DNA from: [Flexibacter] sp. ATCC 35208
GTDB taxonomy: Bacteria; Bacteroidota; Bacteroidia; Chitinophagales; Chitinophagaceae
Assembly (NCBI RefSeq): GCF_001975825.1
Contig: NZ_MTKN01000060.1
Location: forward strand, 1-51,164
Direction: 5' to 3'
Length of the DNA stretch: 51,164 nucleotides
Within the stretch, counting starts at the first letter, position 1; every line of letters starts with the position of its first letter. The translations under genes and the position numbers were made by a program. This document shows, piece after piece, positions 1-9,239 of the stretch. The notes beneath the pieces were generated by a model. That model ran no database searches. It was not told the origin of the DNA and saw only the letters and a program-made list of their open reading frames with translations.

Positions 1-241
1 GACTTTTGGGTCAGCCCCTTTTAGGTGGGATGATGACTAGCAAATTCAATACAAAAAAGCCTTCTGAAGGCTTACTGATCAATGAAAGTTTTTTAGCGGG
101 CCGAACATGGGATCGCATTGAGATACTGCTTTTTATAGCACCAGCCTGATACATACCCCAATAATAAATAGTTGTTAATCAAACAATAAGACTAACTTAC
201 ATAAGCTGCAGGTTATTCTACCAGCAGATAAATCAAACATT
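1..241. other. Left edge without a complete gene
   Basis: No complete gene is visible. A short plus-strand frame closes at a stop at 38-40, which could be the tail of a gene beginning outside the window. A hairpin at about 53-71 (AAGCCTT and AAGGCTT arms) has a run of A on its left, so it would terminate minus-strand transcription, but no minus-strand gene lies beside it. A GGGTCAG sequence at 8-14 recalls the ends of IS21-type elements; this is only a suggestion. The rest is AT-rich leader for the next gene. Confidence 0.35.
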
Positions 242-652
242 ATGTCAAATGTTGTGGAAGTAATTGTGGTGGATAGAAATTTGACCACTATGTCAAAAAG
301 CATACAAGCGGCGGGATTAGATGAAAAGTTGTCTCAAAAAGGACCTTTTACAATTTTTGCGCCTACTAATATTGCGTTTGGCAAACTACAAGCAATTAAG
401 ATGAATGACTTGTTAAAGACAGAAAACAAAGAAAGTTTAATTACCTTTTTGAATCACCATGTGATAGATGGGATCACCAACTATAAGGATCTGAAAGATA
501 ATCAGAAACTAGTCACTACAAATGGCAGGGAATTAACAGTGAAGTTTGTTTCCGGAAAGGTTACAATTAATAATGCTGTCTTGCAGGGTAGGGATAGTAT
601 TGGATCTAACGGCATAGTTCATTCATTGGATACAGTTATTCAATTTGACTAG
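242..652 (+). CDS. Fasciclin (FAS1) domain protein
   Basis: A 136-residue protein that is a single FAS1 domain. The first conserved box reads GPFTIFAPTNIAFGKL (about residues 34-49) and the second includes GIVHSLDTVIQ near the C-terminus, with the intervening N-H-V-I-D-G stretch typical of the family. FAS1 domains mediate adhesion or act as stress-associated extracytoplasmic modules; in Bacteroidota many are small stand-alone proteins. No signal peptide is evident from this start, so secretion is uncertain. A clear intrinsic terminator follows within 20 bases, so the gene is probably monocistronic. The family is secure, the role is not. Confidence 0.85.
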   Translation: MSNVVEVIVVDRNLTTMSKSIQAAGLDEKLSQKGPFTIFAPTNIAFGKLQAIKMNDLLKTENKESLITFLNHHVIDGITNYKDLKDNQKLVTTNGRELTVKFVSGKVTINNAVLQGRDSIGSNGIVHSLDTVIQFD

Positions 653-667
653 AGAGCATATTGTGAC

Positions 668-699
668 AAAAGCCATTGGTAAAATACCAGTGGCTTTTT
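668..699 (+). terminator. Intrinsic terminator after the fasciclin gene
   Basis: AAAAGCCA (668-675) pairs with TGGCTTTT (691-698), with an inner TTGGT/ACCAG extension, and is followed by T residues. It lies 15 bases after the fasciclin stop. Confidence 0.8.
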
Positions 700-726
700 C
701 CATTTAAGGATGACCATAGTAGATAA

Positions 727-975
727 ATGAATGAAGAATGTTTAGTTGAGCAATTGGCACCTGTCATAATGATGAGCCAAAACCGCCAGGAAGAAAAGGA
801 CCGGATGAGAAATGAAAATGATTACCTGATCAATATGAAATCTGAAATCGTAATTCGAAGCCTGGATCAGAAGATGGACTTATTATTGAGGGAACAAATT
901 AAAACCCTTTACGACATGCAGGTAGAACAAATTGCGCTGCTTCAGAAATTAACTGCAAATGTAGAAAAGGAATGA
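727..975 (+). pseudogene. 3' remnant of a DUF1003 membrane protein gene
   Basis: An 82-residue frame whose residues from about 11 onward read like the conserved C-terminus of DUF1003 proteins: APVIMMSQNRQEEKDR, then an NDYLIN stretch and a coiled-coil tail with LREQ. Intact family members have about 100 more residues before this point, including the transmembrane segments, which are missing here. The first ten residues do not look like the family, so the ATG is probably fortuitous and the frame is a deletion remnant. A strong terminator follows. It could still be expressed as a short coiled-coil peptide. Family assignment is from memory of the MSQNRQEEKDR signature. Confidence 0.65.
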
Positions 976-1013
976 TACTGCGCTGAGTACTTCATCAACG
1001 CAGAAATAGCAAA

Positions 1014-1048
1014 GGGGGCATCTCAAAACTTCGAGACGCCCCCTTTTT
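1014..1048 (+). terminator. Intrinsic terminator
   Basis: GGGGGCATCTC (1014-1024) pairs with GAGACGCCCCC (1033-1043) with one mismatch and an eight-base loop, followed by TTTTT. It ends the DUF1003 remnant transcript. Confidence 0.85.
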
Positions 1049-1189
1049 ATTCGGGTACCATATGGAGAGAATTCCCGTACCTGCAATTCTCATGACCTTC
1101 CTGTTACTTAGGATACTTCGCCTTTATGTTTTACTAAACGTTAACTTAATTAGCAGACCATGAGGGACAATTTTCGCACCTTCCGCAAT

Positions 1190-3205
1190 TTACCAAATCC
1201 TGATCCGCTTATTCTCCTCCAGGTACATCTGCTGTCCTGGTTGCACATTAAACGCTGAGTAAAAAGCCGGAATATTCATCAGTGGGCCATTTACACGCCA
1301 AATGGGTGGAGAATGGGGATCGTTATTGACCCAGTAACGCAGGTATTCGTCTTTCATTTTCACCCGCCAGATCCTGGCTATTGAAAAGAAAAATCGCTGA
1401 TCTGGTGTAAAGCCGCCGATCCTTGTTGTATCCTGGCCTTGTTTGGTCATTTTAAACGCATCATATGCTACGGCAATCCCACTTAGGTCTGCTGTATTTT
1501 CGCCTACTGTAAGCGCACCTTTTACATGAATGCTGTCTAATACGGTGAATTGGCTGTACAGGTCAATCACCTGTTGTGTCCTGGCTTTAAACTTCTCATA
1601 GTCCTGAGGTGTCCACCAGCTTTTTACATTACCGTCTTTATCAAACTGGGCACCCTGGTCGTCGAACGTATGCGTCATTTCATGGCCGATCACCATGCCA
1701 ATACCACCATAGTTAAGTGCGTCATCCGCGTTGTTATCAAAGTAAGGCGGTTGCAGAATGCCGGCGGGGAACACAATTTCGTTGGCGTAAGGATTGTTAT
1801 AAGCAGTAACAGTGGAAGGTGTAGTGAACCACTCGGTCTTGTCAACTGGCTTACCCAGTTTGGCCAGGTTATATTGGAAGTTGTTCGCGGCTGCCGATAC
1901 CACATTTTCAAAATATTTATTCCTCACCACGGTTACATTTTTATATTCGCGCCACTTATCGGGGTATCCGATCTTTTTGGTGATGGCAAATAATTTCTCC
2001 TTGGCTTTTTGTTTGGTGCTGTCACTCATCCAGTCCAGCGAGTCTACCCTATTGGAGAATGCTTTCTGCAGGTTATTCACAAGCTCCAGCATCCGTGTTT
2101 TGGCAGACTCCGGGAAATATAGCTTCGTATATAATTGTCCCAATGCCTGGCCCAGGTAGGCGTCTACAACGCTGGACATGGTCTCGCCGCGTGTTTTTTG
2201 CATAGCCTGCCCCGTAAGGGCTTTATTATATTCAAAGGATGAATTTACAAAGGGTTTGCTGAGGTAGTCAGCATAATTACTAATATAATTCGCTCTCAGG
2301 TATATTTTCCAATCCTCGAGCGGGATCGATTTGAGGAGGGTGTTCAACTTATCATAATAACCTGGCTGGGCTACATCCAGCGAATCCATGGAAGCACCCA
2401 GATGTTGGAAGTAACTCTTCCATCCTATATTAGGTTGTTGCTTATTTAAATCAGCCAGCGCTACCTTATGGAAATTGTCTTTTATATTCCGCAGTTCAAT
2501 ATTGGTTTTATGTGATGTTGCCAGTTGCTTTTGGATATTGTAAACAAGTACTGCATTTTTTTGCGCTAACGCAGTATCGCTTCCCGTCAAATTAAAAAGA
2601 TCTGAGAGATATTTTTTATATGCTTGTTGTATAGCAACGGTGGCAGTGTCAGTCTTGAAGTAATAATCCCTGTCAGGCATGCCGATACCAGTTTGATAAA
2701 TATGCCCCATATTCATGCTACTGTTTTCCTGATCGGGTGAAACCTGAAAATCAATAAGAGATGGGTTTGACAATTTGGTTTCTTCCACTATGAATGAAAG
2801 CATATCAGCAATACTGGTGATGGCATTGATCCGGGATAACCCGGTTTTGAGAGGTTCAAAGCCACGCTGATCGACGGTATTGGTATCCATTCCGGCTGCA
2901 AAGAAATCACCGAGCTTTTGTTCAAGGCTGCCAGCGGGGGCATTACTTTTTGATACGCTATCAAGGATACCCTGTAACCTGAGACGTTGCTGATAGTTCA
3001 TAAACCGGTATGCTCCCACGCCCGACTGGCTGGGTGGTATTTGTGCGGTATCATACCATTTTAGGTTTACATAATTATAAAAATTATCGCCAGGCCGGAT
3101 GGTTGAGTCGATGCCTTCAATAGCAATAAAGGGTTTTTCGTTAGTTCGTGGTTGACAGGCAACAAAAGAAACTAAGAAAACGGATAGAAAGAACCAGTTT
3201 TGCAT
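1190..3205 (-). CDS. pepO: M13 family zinc metallopeptidase lipoprotein (PepO/neprilysin-like)
   Basis: A 671-residue peptidase of the neprilysin family. The zinc site is HEMTH at about 508-512, with the third ligand in GENTAD (Glu about 569). The family's NAYYNP-type substrate motif appears as TAYNNPYANEIVFPAGILQ, and the protein ends in a short basic-aromatic tail like other M13 enzymes. The N-terminus has a hydrophobic segment ending in a Cys (FVACQP), so it is probably a lipoprotein facing the periplasm or cell surface. It should cleave short peptides; the natural substrate is unknown. Length is normal for bacterial PepO. It stands alone, with a leader of more than 300 bases on one side and a convergent terminated unit on the other. 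Confidence 0.93.
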   Translation of the reverse strand: MQNWFFLSVFLVSFVACQPRTNEKPFIAIEGIDSTIRPGDNFYNYVNLKWYDTAQIPPSQSGVGAYRFMNYQQRLRLQGILDSVSKSNAPAGSLEQKLGDFFAAGMDTNTVDQRGFEPLKTGLSRINAITSIADMLSFIVEETKLSNPSLIDFQVSPDQENSSMNMGHIYQTGIGMPDRDYYFKTDTATVAIQQAYKKYLSDLFNLTGSDTALAQKNAVLVYNIQKQLATSHKTNIELRNIKDNFHKVALADLNKQQPNIGWKSYFQHLGASMDSLDVAQPGYYDKLNTLLKSIPLEDWKIYLRANYISNYADYLSKPFVNSSFEYNKALTGQAMQKTRGETMSSVVDAYLGQALGQLYTKLYFPESAKTRMLELVNNLQKAFSNRVDSLDWMSDSTKQKAKEKLFAITKKIGYPDKWREYKNVTVVRNKYFENVVSAAANNFQYNLAKLGKPVDKTEWFTTPSTVTAYNNPYANEIVFPAGILQPPYFDNNADDALNYGGIGMVIGHEMTHTFDDQGAQFDKDGNVKSWWTPQDYEKFKARTQQVIDLYSQFTVLDSIHVKGALTVGENTADLSGIAVAYDAFKMTKQGQDTTRIGGFTPDQRFFFSIARIWRVKMKDEYLRYWVNNDPHSPPIWRVNGPLMNIPAFYSAFNVQPGQQMYLEENKRIRIW

Positions 3206-3538
3206 ATGGATTAGATTGGTTGCGAAATGATGATGGATCTTTTATAAAGATATCGTTTCTATCTTATACATCATACATTCAGATGCCGGGGCTAGATAAA
3301 ATTGGGGATGATTCCGGCAATTAAATGTCGTTGGATTTTGTATTTCAGAATCAACAGCTACAACTTTAGAACAGTTGCCCACGATAAAAACAATCATAGA
3401 CCAAATTAAACGCTGGGCTGCTTAAGCACCTCACCCACCATTTACTACATAAAAAAGAACACCCGTGTAAGAATACACAGGTGTTTACTTAAACCTACAA
3501 CTGTAATTCAGATCATTTCGGACCTAAAAAAGATTTTA
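3206..3538. other. Intergenic region: peptidase leader and pump terminator
   Basis: No gene was recognised. The part near 3206-3300 must hold the promoter of the peptidase gene, but no clear consensus element stands out. The part near 3451-3485 is the terminator of the efflux operon, listed separately. A short open stretch around 3365-3425 does not resemble a family I know. Confidence 0.5.
3451..3485 (-). terminator. Terminator of the RND drug-efflux operon
   Basis: AACACC-C-GTGTA (3458-3469) pairs with TACAC-A-GGTGTT (3474-3485) around an AGAA loop. On the minus strand it is followed by a T-run (A-run at 3451-3456 on the plus strand). It lies just past the pump gene's stop. Confidence 0.85.
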
Positions 3539-6500
3539 TTACGATAATACCTGGTGTGAAGCTAATAAACCTTCACTTTTAAAAGTTTTAGTCTTACGTT
3601 TTTGCAATTTATCTTTTATCATATCCACAACATAATAAGCCATTGGAACTACAAACACTGTCAGTACAAGACTGGAACTCAACCCACCTATCAATACCCA
3701 GCCAAGACCATTTTTCCATTCAGAACCTGCACCATGTGCTATAGCAATAGGAAACATACCGGCTACCATGGCTACAGTTGTCATCAGGATCGGGCGGAGC
3801 CTTGTTTTCCCGGCATCGATCAGTGCATCAAATGTCGACTCCCCTTCCTGTTTCCTGTGATTGGCAAAATCTACAATCAGAATAGCATTCTTTGCTACCA
3901 AGCCGAATAACATGATGATTCCAAGCATGGTAAACATACTCATAGATGATTTTGCCAGGTTCAGCGCTAAAAAGGCACCAATAAATGACACGGGTATGGA
4001 AAACAACACCACAAATGGATATACAAAGCTATCATACAATGCTACCATTACCAGGTACATCAATACCAGCGCAGCCATCATGGCTATCCCTAACGCACCC
4101 ATTGATTCCTCTTGCCTTTCTGCATCCCCGCTCCATTTCAGATCAACACCCGGAGGCAGCGGATGCTCCATTAAGGATTGCTTTATTATATCGGTCACAA
4201 TACCAGATGTCACTCCTAATACATTACTTTTCACAGTCACTGCCGTTCTGCGATCTTTCCTTTCCAATACACTCGGCCCACTTCCCTGCACTACATCTGC
4301 AAACTGAGACAACCGGATCTGCTGATTGGCTGTGTTTACAAATACAAGGTTTTTCACATCAGATACATTCTGTCTGTCAAAATCATCAAACTTGATATTG
4401 ATATCATACTCATTTGTACCTACCCGGAACTTCGCATCTGTATTTCCGGCATATGCATTCTTCAAGGTACTTCCTACTGTATTTATATCCAATCCCAGCT
4501 GGGACATTTTATCCCTGTCAATATTTACTTCTACCTGAGGATTACCGTCTTCCACGCTTAACGAAATATCGTTGGTCCCAGGCATTTCTTCTATCCTGCG
4601 TTTCAGCTCACCTGCCGTCTTCATCAACAGATCATAGTTTTCCGAACTCAATACGATCTGGATAGGATCTCCCATATTTACCATCCCCACCACGCTGGAG
4701 CGAATTTTAACACCCGGAAATTTCCTTTCAATTTCATGGCTTTTCTGAATCATATATTGCTCAGTCGTCAACGAGCGAACAGCTTTATCCACCAGTTTAA
4801 CTGTCAATTCAGACTTATATTCACTGCCTACTGCTGCCACAGATTGAAGCCCTGAAGTACTGGGCCCTGCTACATTTGAAAAAACGGATACTACTTCAGG
4901 TAATGATAACAGATAATTCTCTATACGCTTTGTAGTCAGATTATTTTGAATGACCGTTGTATTTTTATCATATTCAAGTTTTAGCTGAATTTTCCCCTGG
5001 TCCCCACTCGCAACTAACTCACTTCCCAGTATACCCATATTCATAACAACAGCAGTGGCTACAAACAAAAAAATTACTATAGCTGTCATTATCAACTTAT
5101 GATGCAACACCCATTTTAAAGCATTGGTATACCAGTTTGTCAATTGGTGAATAAGCTCCTCAAACCCGATCAGGATCTTATGCAACCAGTTTTTTTCATT
5201 CAGTGTAGTTATTTTTCCAAACCTGGATGCCAACCAGGGAGTGAGCGTATAACAAACGAAGAGGCTGAATAATGTGGCAATAACAATGGTAAGGGAATAC
5301 TGCCTTAGCATAGGTGCGATTGTTGTATTGACTAAAGCGATAGGACCAAATACAACCACATCTACCATTGTAATAGCTAAGGCAGAAAATCCAATTTCCA
5401 TCCTTCCATCCAGTGCAGCCTGCCTTTTAGGCTTCCCCATATGCAGGTGACGGTGTATATTCTCCAGCACAACGATGGAATCATCTACCAGTATACCTAT
5501 TACCAATGAAAGGGCCAGTAATGTCATCAGGTTCAGCGAATATCCCAACAGATACATCAATGTGAATGTTGAAATAAGAGATGAAGGAATAGCCACCAAT
5601 ACAATTAGTGAATCGCGCAGACTATGCAGGAAAAGAAGCATAATTGTGGCCACCAGTATAATTGCAATCAAAAGGTCATGTTCTACCGCTTCAGCAGACT
5701 CCATAGTAAAATCTGCAGTATCATCAGCAATGGTAAATTTTACATTTTGTGAAGCATATTTTTTCTGTAACAGGTTTAATTTGGCTTTCACCTGCTTACT
5801 AATTTCAACGGCATTGGCTCCATTCTGCTTTTTGATCAATATACCAATCCCATTGACACCATTATAACGACTCACAGCCACAGCGTCCTTTACTACATCG
5901 CTGACAGTAGCAATATCCTTCAGTTTGATTACACTGCCTGTCACAGGCTGTGCAACCACTAATTCTGAAATTTCAGCAACAGATGTAAACTTGCCGGTTA
6001 CCCGAACCGTCATTTGTTGCTGCCGTGTCTTGACTTTTCCCGTAGGAAATTCTGCATTGCCACGATTCACAGCATCTACTACCTGCGCAATAGATAATCC
6101 ATAATAGTCCAGTTTTTCCTTATTAACATTAATCTGAATTTCCCGCTCCTGTCCACCTAAAAGTGTAATTTCTCCGACCCCGCCGATCTGTTGAAACTGT
6201 GGTTTTATTTCATTTTTTACAATGTCGTAAAATCGGGCATTATCCATCGCAGAGGTGGCCGTTAGCTGCATGATCGGTTGATCACTGGGAGTGATCTTAG
6301 AGATGGAAGGGGTTTTTACATCATCGGGCAGGTCAGACATAATATTATTGATTTTACGCTGCAATTCCTGTTGCTTATTATCAATATCAGTGCCCATCGT
6401 AAATTCAGCCTGGATAACCGAATTACCCTCCATAGATTGAGATGTCATATTTTTCAATCTGTCTACCCCACTTAATACATCTTCGATTTTCTTCGTTACT

Positions 6501-6685
6501 GTCTGCTCTACGTTTGTTGGTGTCGCGCCCGGATATGACGTAGATACTACCAGTGTAGGCTGGGATATATCCGGCATTAGCTCGTAATTCAACATGGTAT
6601 AACAAAACAATCCACTTCCTATCAGAATGGTAAAGATCACAATGATCATGGAAGGTCTGTCTATCGCTATTTTTGTTAATGACAT
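3539..6685 (-). CDS. RND multidrug efflux permease, HAE1 type (AcrB/MexB-like)
   Basis: A 1048-residue inner-membrane pump, full length for the hydrophobe/amphiphile efflux branch. It begins MSLTKIAIDRPSMIIVIF, as expected for the first transmembrane helix. The proton-relay acidic pair is in GILVDDSIVVLENI (helix 4) and the relay Lys is in GLVAKNAILIVDF (helix 10). Two large periplasmic domains separate the two six-helix halves. It is the last gene of a three-gene unit (outer-membrane factor, adaptor, pump), only 10 bases after the adaptor, so it should form a tripartite pump with them. The substrate cannot be read from sequence; drugs, dyes or bile-like compounds are typical. Confidence 0.93.
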   Translation of the reverse strand: MSLTKIAIDRPSMIIVIFTILIGSGLFCYTMLNYELMPDISQPTLVVSTSYPGATPTNVEQTVTKKIEDVLSGVDRLKNMTSQSMEGNSVIQAEFTMGTDIDNKQQELQRKINNIMSDLPDDVKTPSISKITPSDQPIMQLTATSAMDNARFYDIVKNEIKPQFQQIGGVGEITLLGGQEREIQINVNKEKLDYYGLSIAQVVDAVNRGNAEFPTGKVKTRQQQMTVRVTGKFTSVAEISELVVAQPVTGSVIKLKDIATVSDVVKDAVAVSRYNGVNGIGILIKKQNGANAVEISKQVKAKLNLLQKKYASQNVKFTIADDTADFTMESAEAVEHDLLIAIILVATIMLLFLHSLRDSLIVLVAIPSSLISTFTLMYLLGYSLNLMTLLALSLVIGILVDDSIVVLENIHRHLHMGKPKRQAALDGRMEIGFSALAITMVDVVVFGPIALVNTTIAPMLRQYSLTIVIATLFSLFVCYTLTPWLASRFGKITTLNEKNWLHKILIGFEELIHQLTNWYTNALKWVLHHKLIMTAIVIFLFVATAVVMNMGILGSELVASGDQGKIQLKLEYDKNTTVIQNNLTTKRIENYLLSLPEVVSVFSNVAGPSTSGLQSVAAVGSEYKSELTVKLVDKAVRSLTTEQYMIQKSHEIERKFPGVKIRSSVVGMVNMGDPIQIVLSSENYDLLMKTAGELKRRIEEMPGTNDISLSVEDGNPQVEVNIDRDKMSQLGLDINTVGSTLKNAYAGNTDAKFRVGTNEYDINIKFDDFDRQNVSDVKNLVFVNTANQQIRLSQFADVVQGSGPSVLERKDRRTAVTVKSNVLGVTSGIVTDIIKQSLMEHPLPPGVDLKWSGDAERQEESMGALGIAMMAALVLMYLVMVALYDSFVYPFVVLFSIPVSFIGAFLALNLAKSSMSMFTMLGIIMLFGLVAKNAILIVDFANHRKQEGESTFDALIDAGKTRLRPILMTTVAMVAGMFPIAIAHGAGSEWKNGLGWVLIGGLSSSLVLTVFVVPMAYYVVDMIKDKLQKRKTKTFKSEGLLASHQVLS

Positions 6686-6695
6686 AATTACTTGT

Positions 6696-7757
6696 TTAAT
6701 GATTATTAGGGATCGTCACTTTTGCCCCTTCAAAAAGGTTTACCAGTCCGCCTGTCGCAATGATCTCTCCTTCTTTCAGTCCACTTTTTGCCTGTACTTC
6801 CGTCTCATTGCCCGCCCCATTTTCAATAACCCGAATATGGGCCACACCGTTTTCAATTACAAATACTTCCGGTTCTTTAGATGATCCGATGAGTGCAGAT
6901 CGCGGAACAGCAATAACAGGAGCATGCCCCGTTTCAGAAAGTTGAATACGACCATACATACCTGCTTTCAGTAAATGATCACTATTATTAACAAGGATCT
7001 TTAAAGTATAATTATGAGATGCATCCGCCTTTGCACCTACCATATCAACAACACCAATAAACTTTTTATCAGGATACACATCTGTACCGACAGTAATATC
7101 CTGGCCTTTTTTGAAAGAAGTAATGTTACCCTCCGGTACATTTATTTCCAGTTTAAGCTGATCGATATTCGTCAACTCCGCTATCTGGCTACCCGCAGCT
7201 ACTACAGCTCCCAATTCAAAATTTTTAGCGGTAATGATACCGCTGAATGGGGCTTTGATCGTACACATACTGATTTGTTTTTCCAGTTGTGCTACCTCCG
7301 CTTTACTGGTCATGATCTGTGTGCGTGCATTATCCATTTGCAATTTAGTAACCCCACTGGCAGCACCTTCATACCGTTGTAGTGTAGATACCGCGTTATC
7401 ATAACTTGCTTTTGCAGAGGCCAGCTGGGCTTTTAAAAGATCAGTATCTAACTGTGCCAATAAATACCCGGCCGAAACAGCATCGCCTTCTTTAATATTG
7501 ATAGTAACAACTTTCCCGGCAGTTTCAGAGGAAATACTTACCTCCCTTACAGGTGTAAATGCTCCCAGAAAAGTAGTATTCTGAACCATCGATGCCATTC
7601 TGATGGTGTCTGCCTGGATGGCGACTCTTTGTTCCGGATCTTTCCTGTATATTTTTTCTTTGACTTCTTCCTGATTACCTTTCAATTTGACGATGACAAT
7701 GACTACAAGGGTTACTATGATCCCCCCGGTAATAGCATATCGGATAATAGCTTTCAT
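6696..7757 (-). CDS. RND efflux periplasmic adaptor (membrane fusion protein)
   Basis: A 353-residue HlyD/AcrA-type adaptor. One N-terminal membrane segment (about 6-25) anchors it. Then come a beta-barrel/lipoyl half (VVTINIKEGDAVSAGYLLAQLD, about 83-104), a coiled-coil hairpin (about 110-165), and the second lipoyl half containing IKAPFSGIITAKNFELGA. The C-terminal membrane-proximal domain includes KEGEIIATGGLVNLFEGAKV. It bridges the pump and the outer-membrane channel, whose genes flank it with gaps of 10 and 13 bases. There is no lipobox, so a transmembrane anchor rather than a lipid is expected. Confidence 0.92.
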   Translation of the reverse strand: MKAIIRYAITGGIIVTLVVIVIVKLKGNQEEVKEKIYRKDPEQRVAIQADTIRMASMVQNTTFLGAFTPVREVSISSETAGKVVTINIKEGDAVSAGYLLAQLDTDLLKAQLASAKASYDNAVSTLQRYEGAASGVTKLQMDNARTQIMTSKAEVAQLEKQISMCTIKAPFSGIITAKNFELGAVVAAGSQIAELTNIDQLKLEINVPEGNITSFKKGQDITVGTDVYPDKKFIGVVDMVGAKADASHNYTLKILVNNSDHLLKAGMYGRIQLSETGHAPVIAVPRSALIGSSKEPEVFVIENGVAHIRVIENGAGNETEVQAKSGLKEGEIIATGGLVNLFEGAKVTIPNNH

Positions 7758-7770
7758 GTTTTAATAGTAT

Positions 7771-9120
7771 TTATTGATTCAGTAAGGTGCCTTGTGCTTT
7801 TTTAAGCTCCAGTTCTGCCTGTTTGATGTTGATGATGGCTTTTATATAATTGTTTTGCGCGGTATATAATTCACTTTGGGAATTGATGACATCAGTAATT
7901 TTTGCAATCCCATTCTGATATTGCAGTTTAATATCATCCAGTACTTTTTGTGCAAGGTTCAGGTTTCTTTTCTTGGCCTGTAAAGTGAGGATATTCGTTT
8001 TTAAATCAGCATTCGCGTTAGCCACATTTTTCAGGCTTTGCTGTTTAATTTGTTCGGCTTGTATATCATATTGTTTAATGGCGATAGACTTATTCTTTAT
8101 CTGGTACTTTTTACTAAAACCATCAAAGATGGGTATACTCAAGGCAACCTTGAAAGAAGAAGATGAGTACCATTTATCATTCAGGTTGTTAAAAGGATTG
8201 GCATTTGAGTAAAAGGCGGATATGCCATAGTTTCCACTTAGCGTGAGAGATGGCAGGTATCCTGCTTTAATATTCTTACGTTGAATTTCAGCCAGATGTC
8301 TATTTTCAAGCACCTGCAGATAGTCTGTTTTTTTCATAATATCCAGTCCGGGCGGCTCCGGTGAAATAAGAGGCTGATTGTCCTCATACTCACTCACGGT
8401 TAACTTTGTATCCAGCGGAACATTCATGAATAGTTTCAGCACGTTGTATTCCTTATCAAGGTTATTGGAAGCAGTTTCAAGGTCAGCCTTTGTATTGTCT
8501 CTTGATACAAACAGGCGGTCGACATCAGTTTCAGTCGCCAATCCTGATTTATATTGATCGCTGGTCGATTGTAAGAGTTCTTCAGTATTAGAGAGGTTTT
8601 TGGTTGTCAGTTCAATTTGCTTCAGGATGGTTTGGATATTATAATAAGTAGCTGAAACGTTATATACCAGGTCTTCTTTGGAGCTTTGAATTTGTAGTTG
8701 GTTGATGTTCAGGGAAACTTTTGCAGCCTTAAGGGCGATCAGGGAGGAAGCGTTAAAAATAGTCTGGCTAATATCCAGGGACCCTGATTTTGTTTGCGGT
8801 ACGCTAAACTGTGCTGCCTGGTAGGTACCTGGGGTGCCACCGAAAAGATCGGCAGGAATCATTTGCACCGGTACTTTAAACTGGTATTGATAATATCCAC
8901 TGGCACTTATGTTTGGCAACAGGCTGCTATAGGCTTGTCCTACATCAGCTTTTGTTTTTTCCAGTCCATATTGGTCGGATTGTATTTGCAAGCTATTTTT
9001 TAATGCAGTATCCAGGCATTGGTTCAATGTAAAAATTTGCTGCGCAGGGGATACTGAAGATACTATTAGACCGGCCGACAATAACAACAACCGAAGCGTT
9101 CTCCTGTTTTTATTTATCAT
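7771..9120 (-). CDS. TolC-family outer membrane efflux protein
   Basis: A 449-residue outer-membrane factor with a signal peptide (cleavage probably after SVSPA) and two repeats of the OEP domain: long Gln/Asn/Leu-rich helices, with LSGNYGISAFYSN and ALSIPIFDGFSKKYQIKN in the strand regions. It is first in the efflux operon, which is the usual order for Bacteroidota TetR-linked pumps. One of three CATTTTTGCTAAA sequences overlaps its start codon, which points to repression at this gene by the neighbouring TetR protein. Confidence 0.92.
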   Translation of the reverse strand: MINKNRRTLRLLLLSAGLIVSSVSPAQQIFTLNQCLDTALKNSLQIQSDQYGLEKTKADVGQAYSSLLPNISASGYYQYQFKVPVQMIPADLFGGTPGTYQAAQFSVPQTKSGSLDISQTIFNASSLIALKAAKVSLNINQLQIQSSKEDLVYNVSATYYNIQTILKQIELTTKNLSNTEELLQSTSDQYKSGLATETDVDRLFVSRDNTKADLETASNNLDKEYNVLKLFMNVPLDTKLTVSEYEDNQPLISPEPPGLDIMKKTDYLQVLENRHLAEIQRKNIKAGYLPSLTLSGNYGISAFYSNANPFNNLNDKWYSSSSFKVALSIPIFDGFSKKYQIKNKSIAIKQYDIQAEQIKQQSLKNVANANADLKTNILTLQAKKRNLNLAQKVLDDIKLQYQNGIAKITDVINSQSELYTAQNNYIKAIINIKQAELELKKAQGTLLNQ

Positions 9121-9200
9121 TTTTGCTAAATTAAATACCTAAAAAAAGCGTCTATGTAGACGCATCGATACGACGTTTTTATTTAGCATTTTTGCTAAAT
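9118..9200 (-). promoter_or_regulatory. Promoter/operator region of the efflux operon
   Basis: The 14-mer CATTTTTGCTAAAT occurs twice in direct orientation, at 9118-9131 over the start codon and at 9187-9200. The second copy is half of a perfect inverted repeat ATTTAGCA-TTTT-TGCTAAAT (9181-9200). Between them lies a 16-base palindrome, GCGTCTATGTAGACGC (9148-9163). The upstream tetR gene has its own terminator, so the operon must start transcription here. TetR-family dimers bind palindromes of this kind. Which palindrome is the real operator is inference. Confidence 0.65.
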
Positions 9201-9206
9201 AAAAGA

Positions 9207-9233
9207 TAAAAAAATAAGTGCCCGGGCACCTAT
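9207..9233 (-). terminator. Terminator of the tetR gene
   Basis: On the minus strand ATAGGTGC and GCACTTAT pair around a CCGG loop (stem 9214-9233), followed by a T-run (A-run 9208-9214 on plus). It begins 7 bases after the tetR stop and separates it from the efflux operon. Confidence 0.75.
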
Positions 9234-9239
9234 CTTTAA

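Noticed and set aside
1..40. Right end of an IS21-type element
   Set aside because: Only a short GGGTCAG similarity; without more sequence to the left it cannot be supported.
1550..1993. Plus-strand open frames across the metallopeptidase, pump and rhamnosidase genes
   Set aside because: They are antisense to well-supported genes and encode Cys/His/Ser-rich sequence with no family match.
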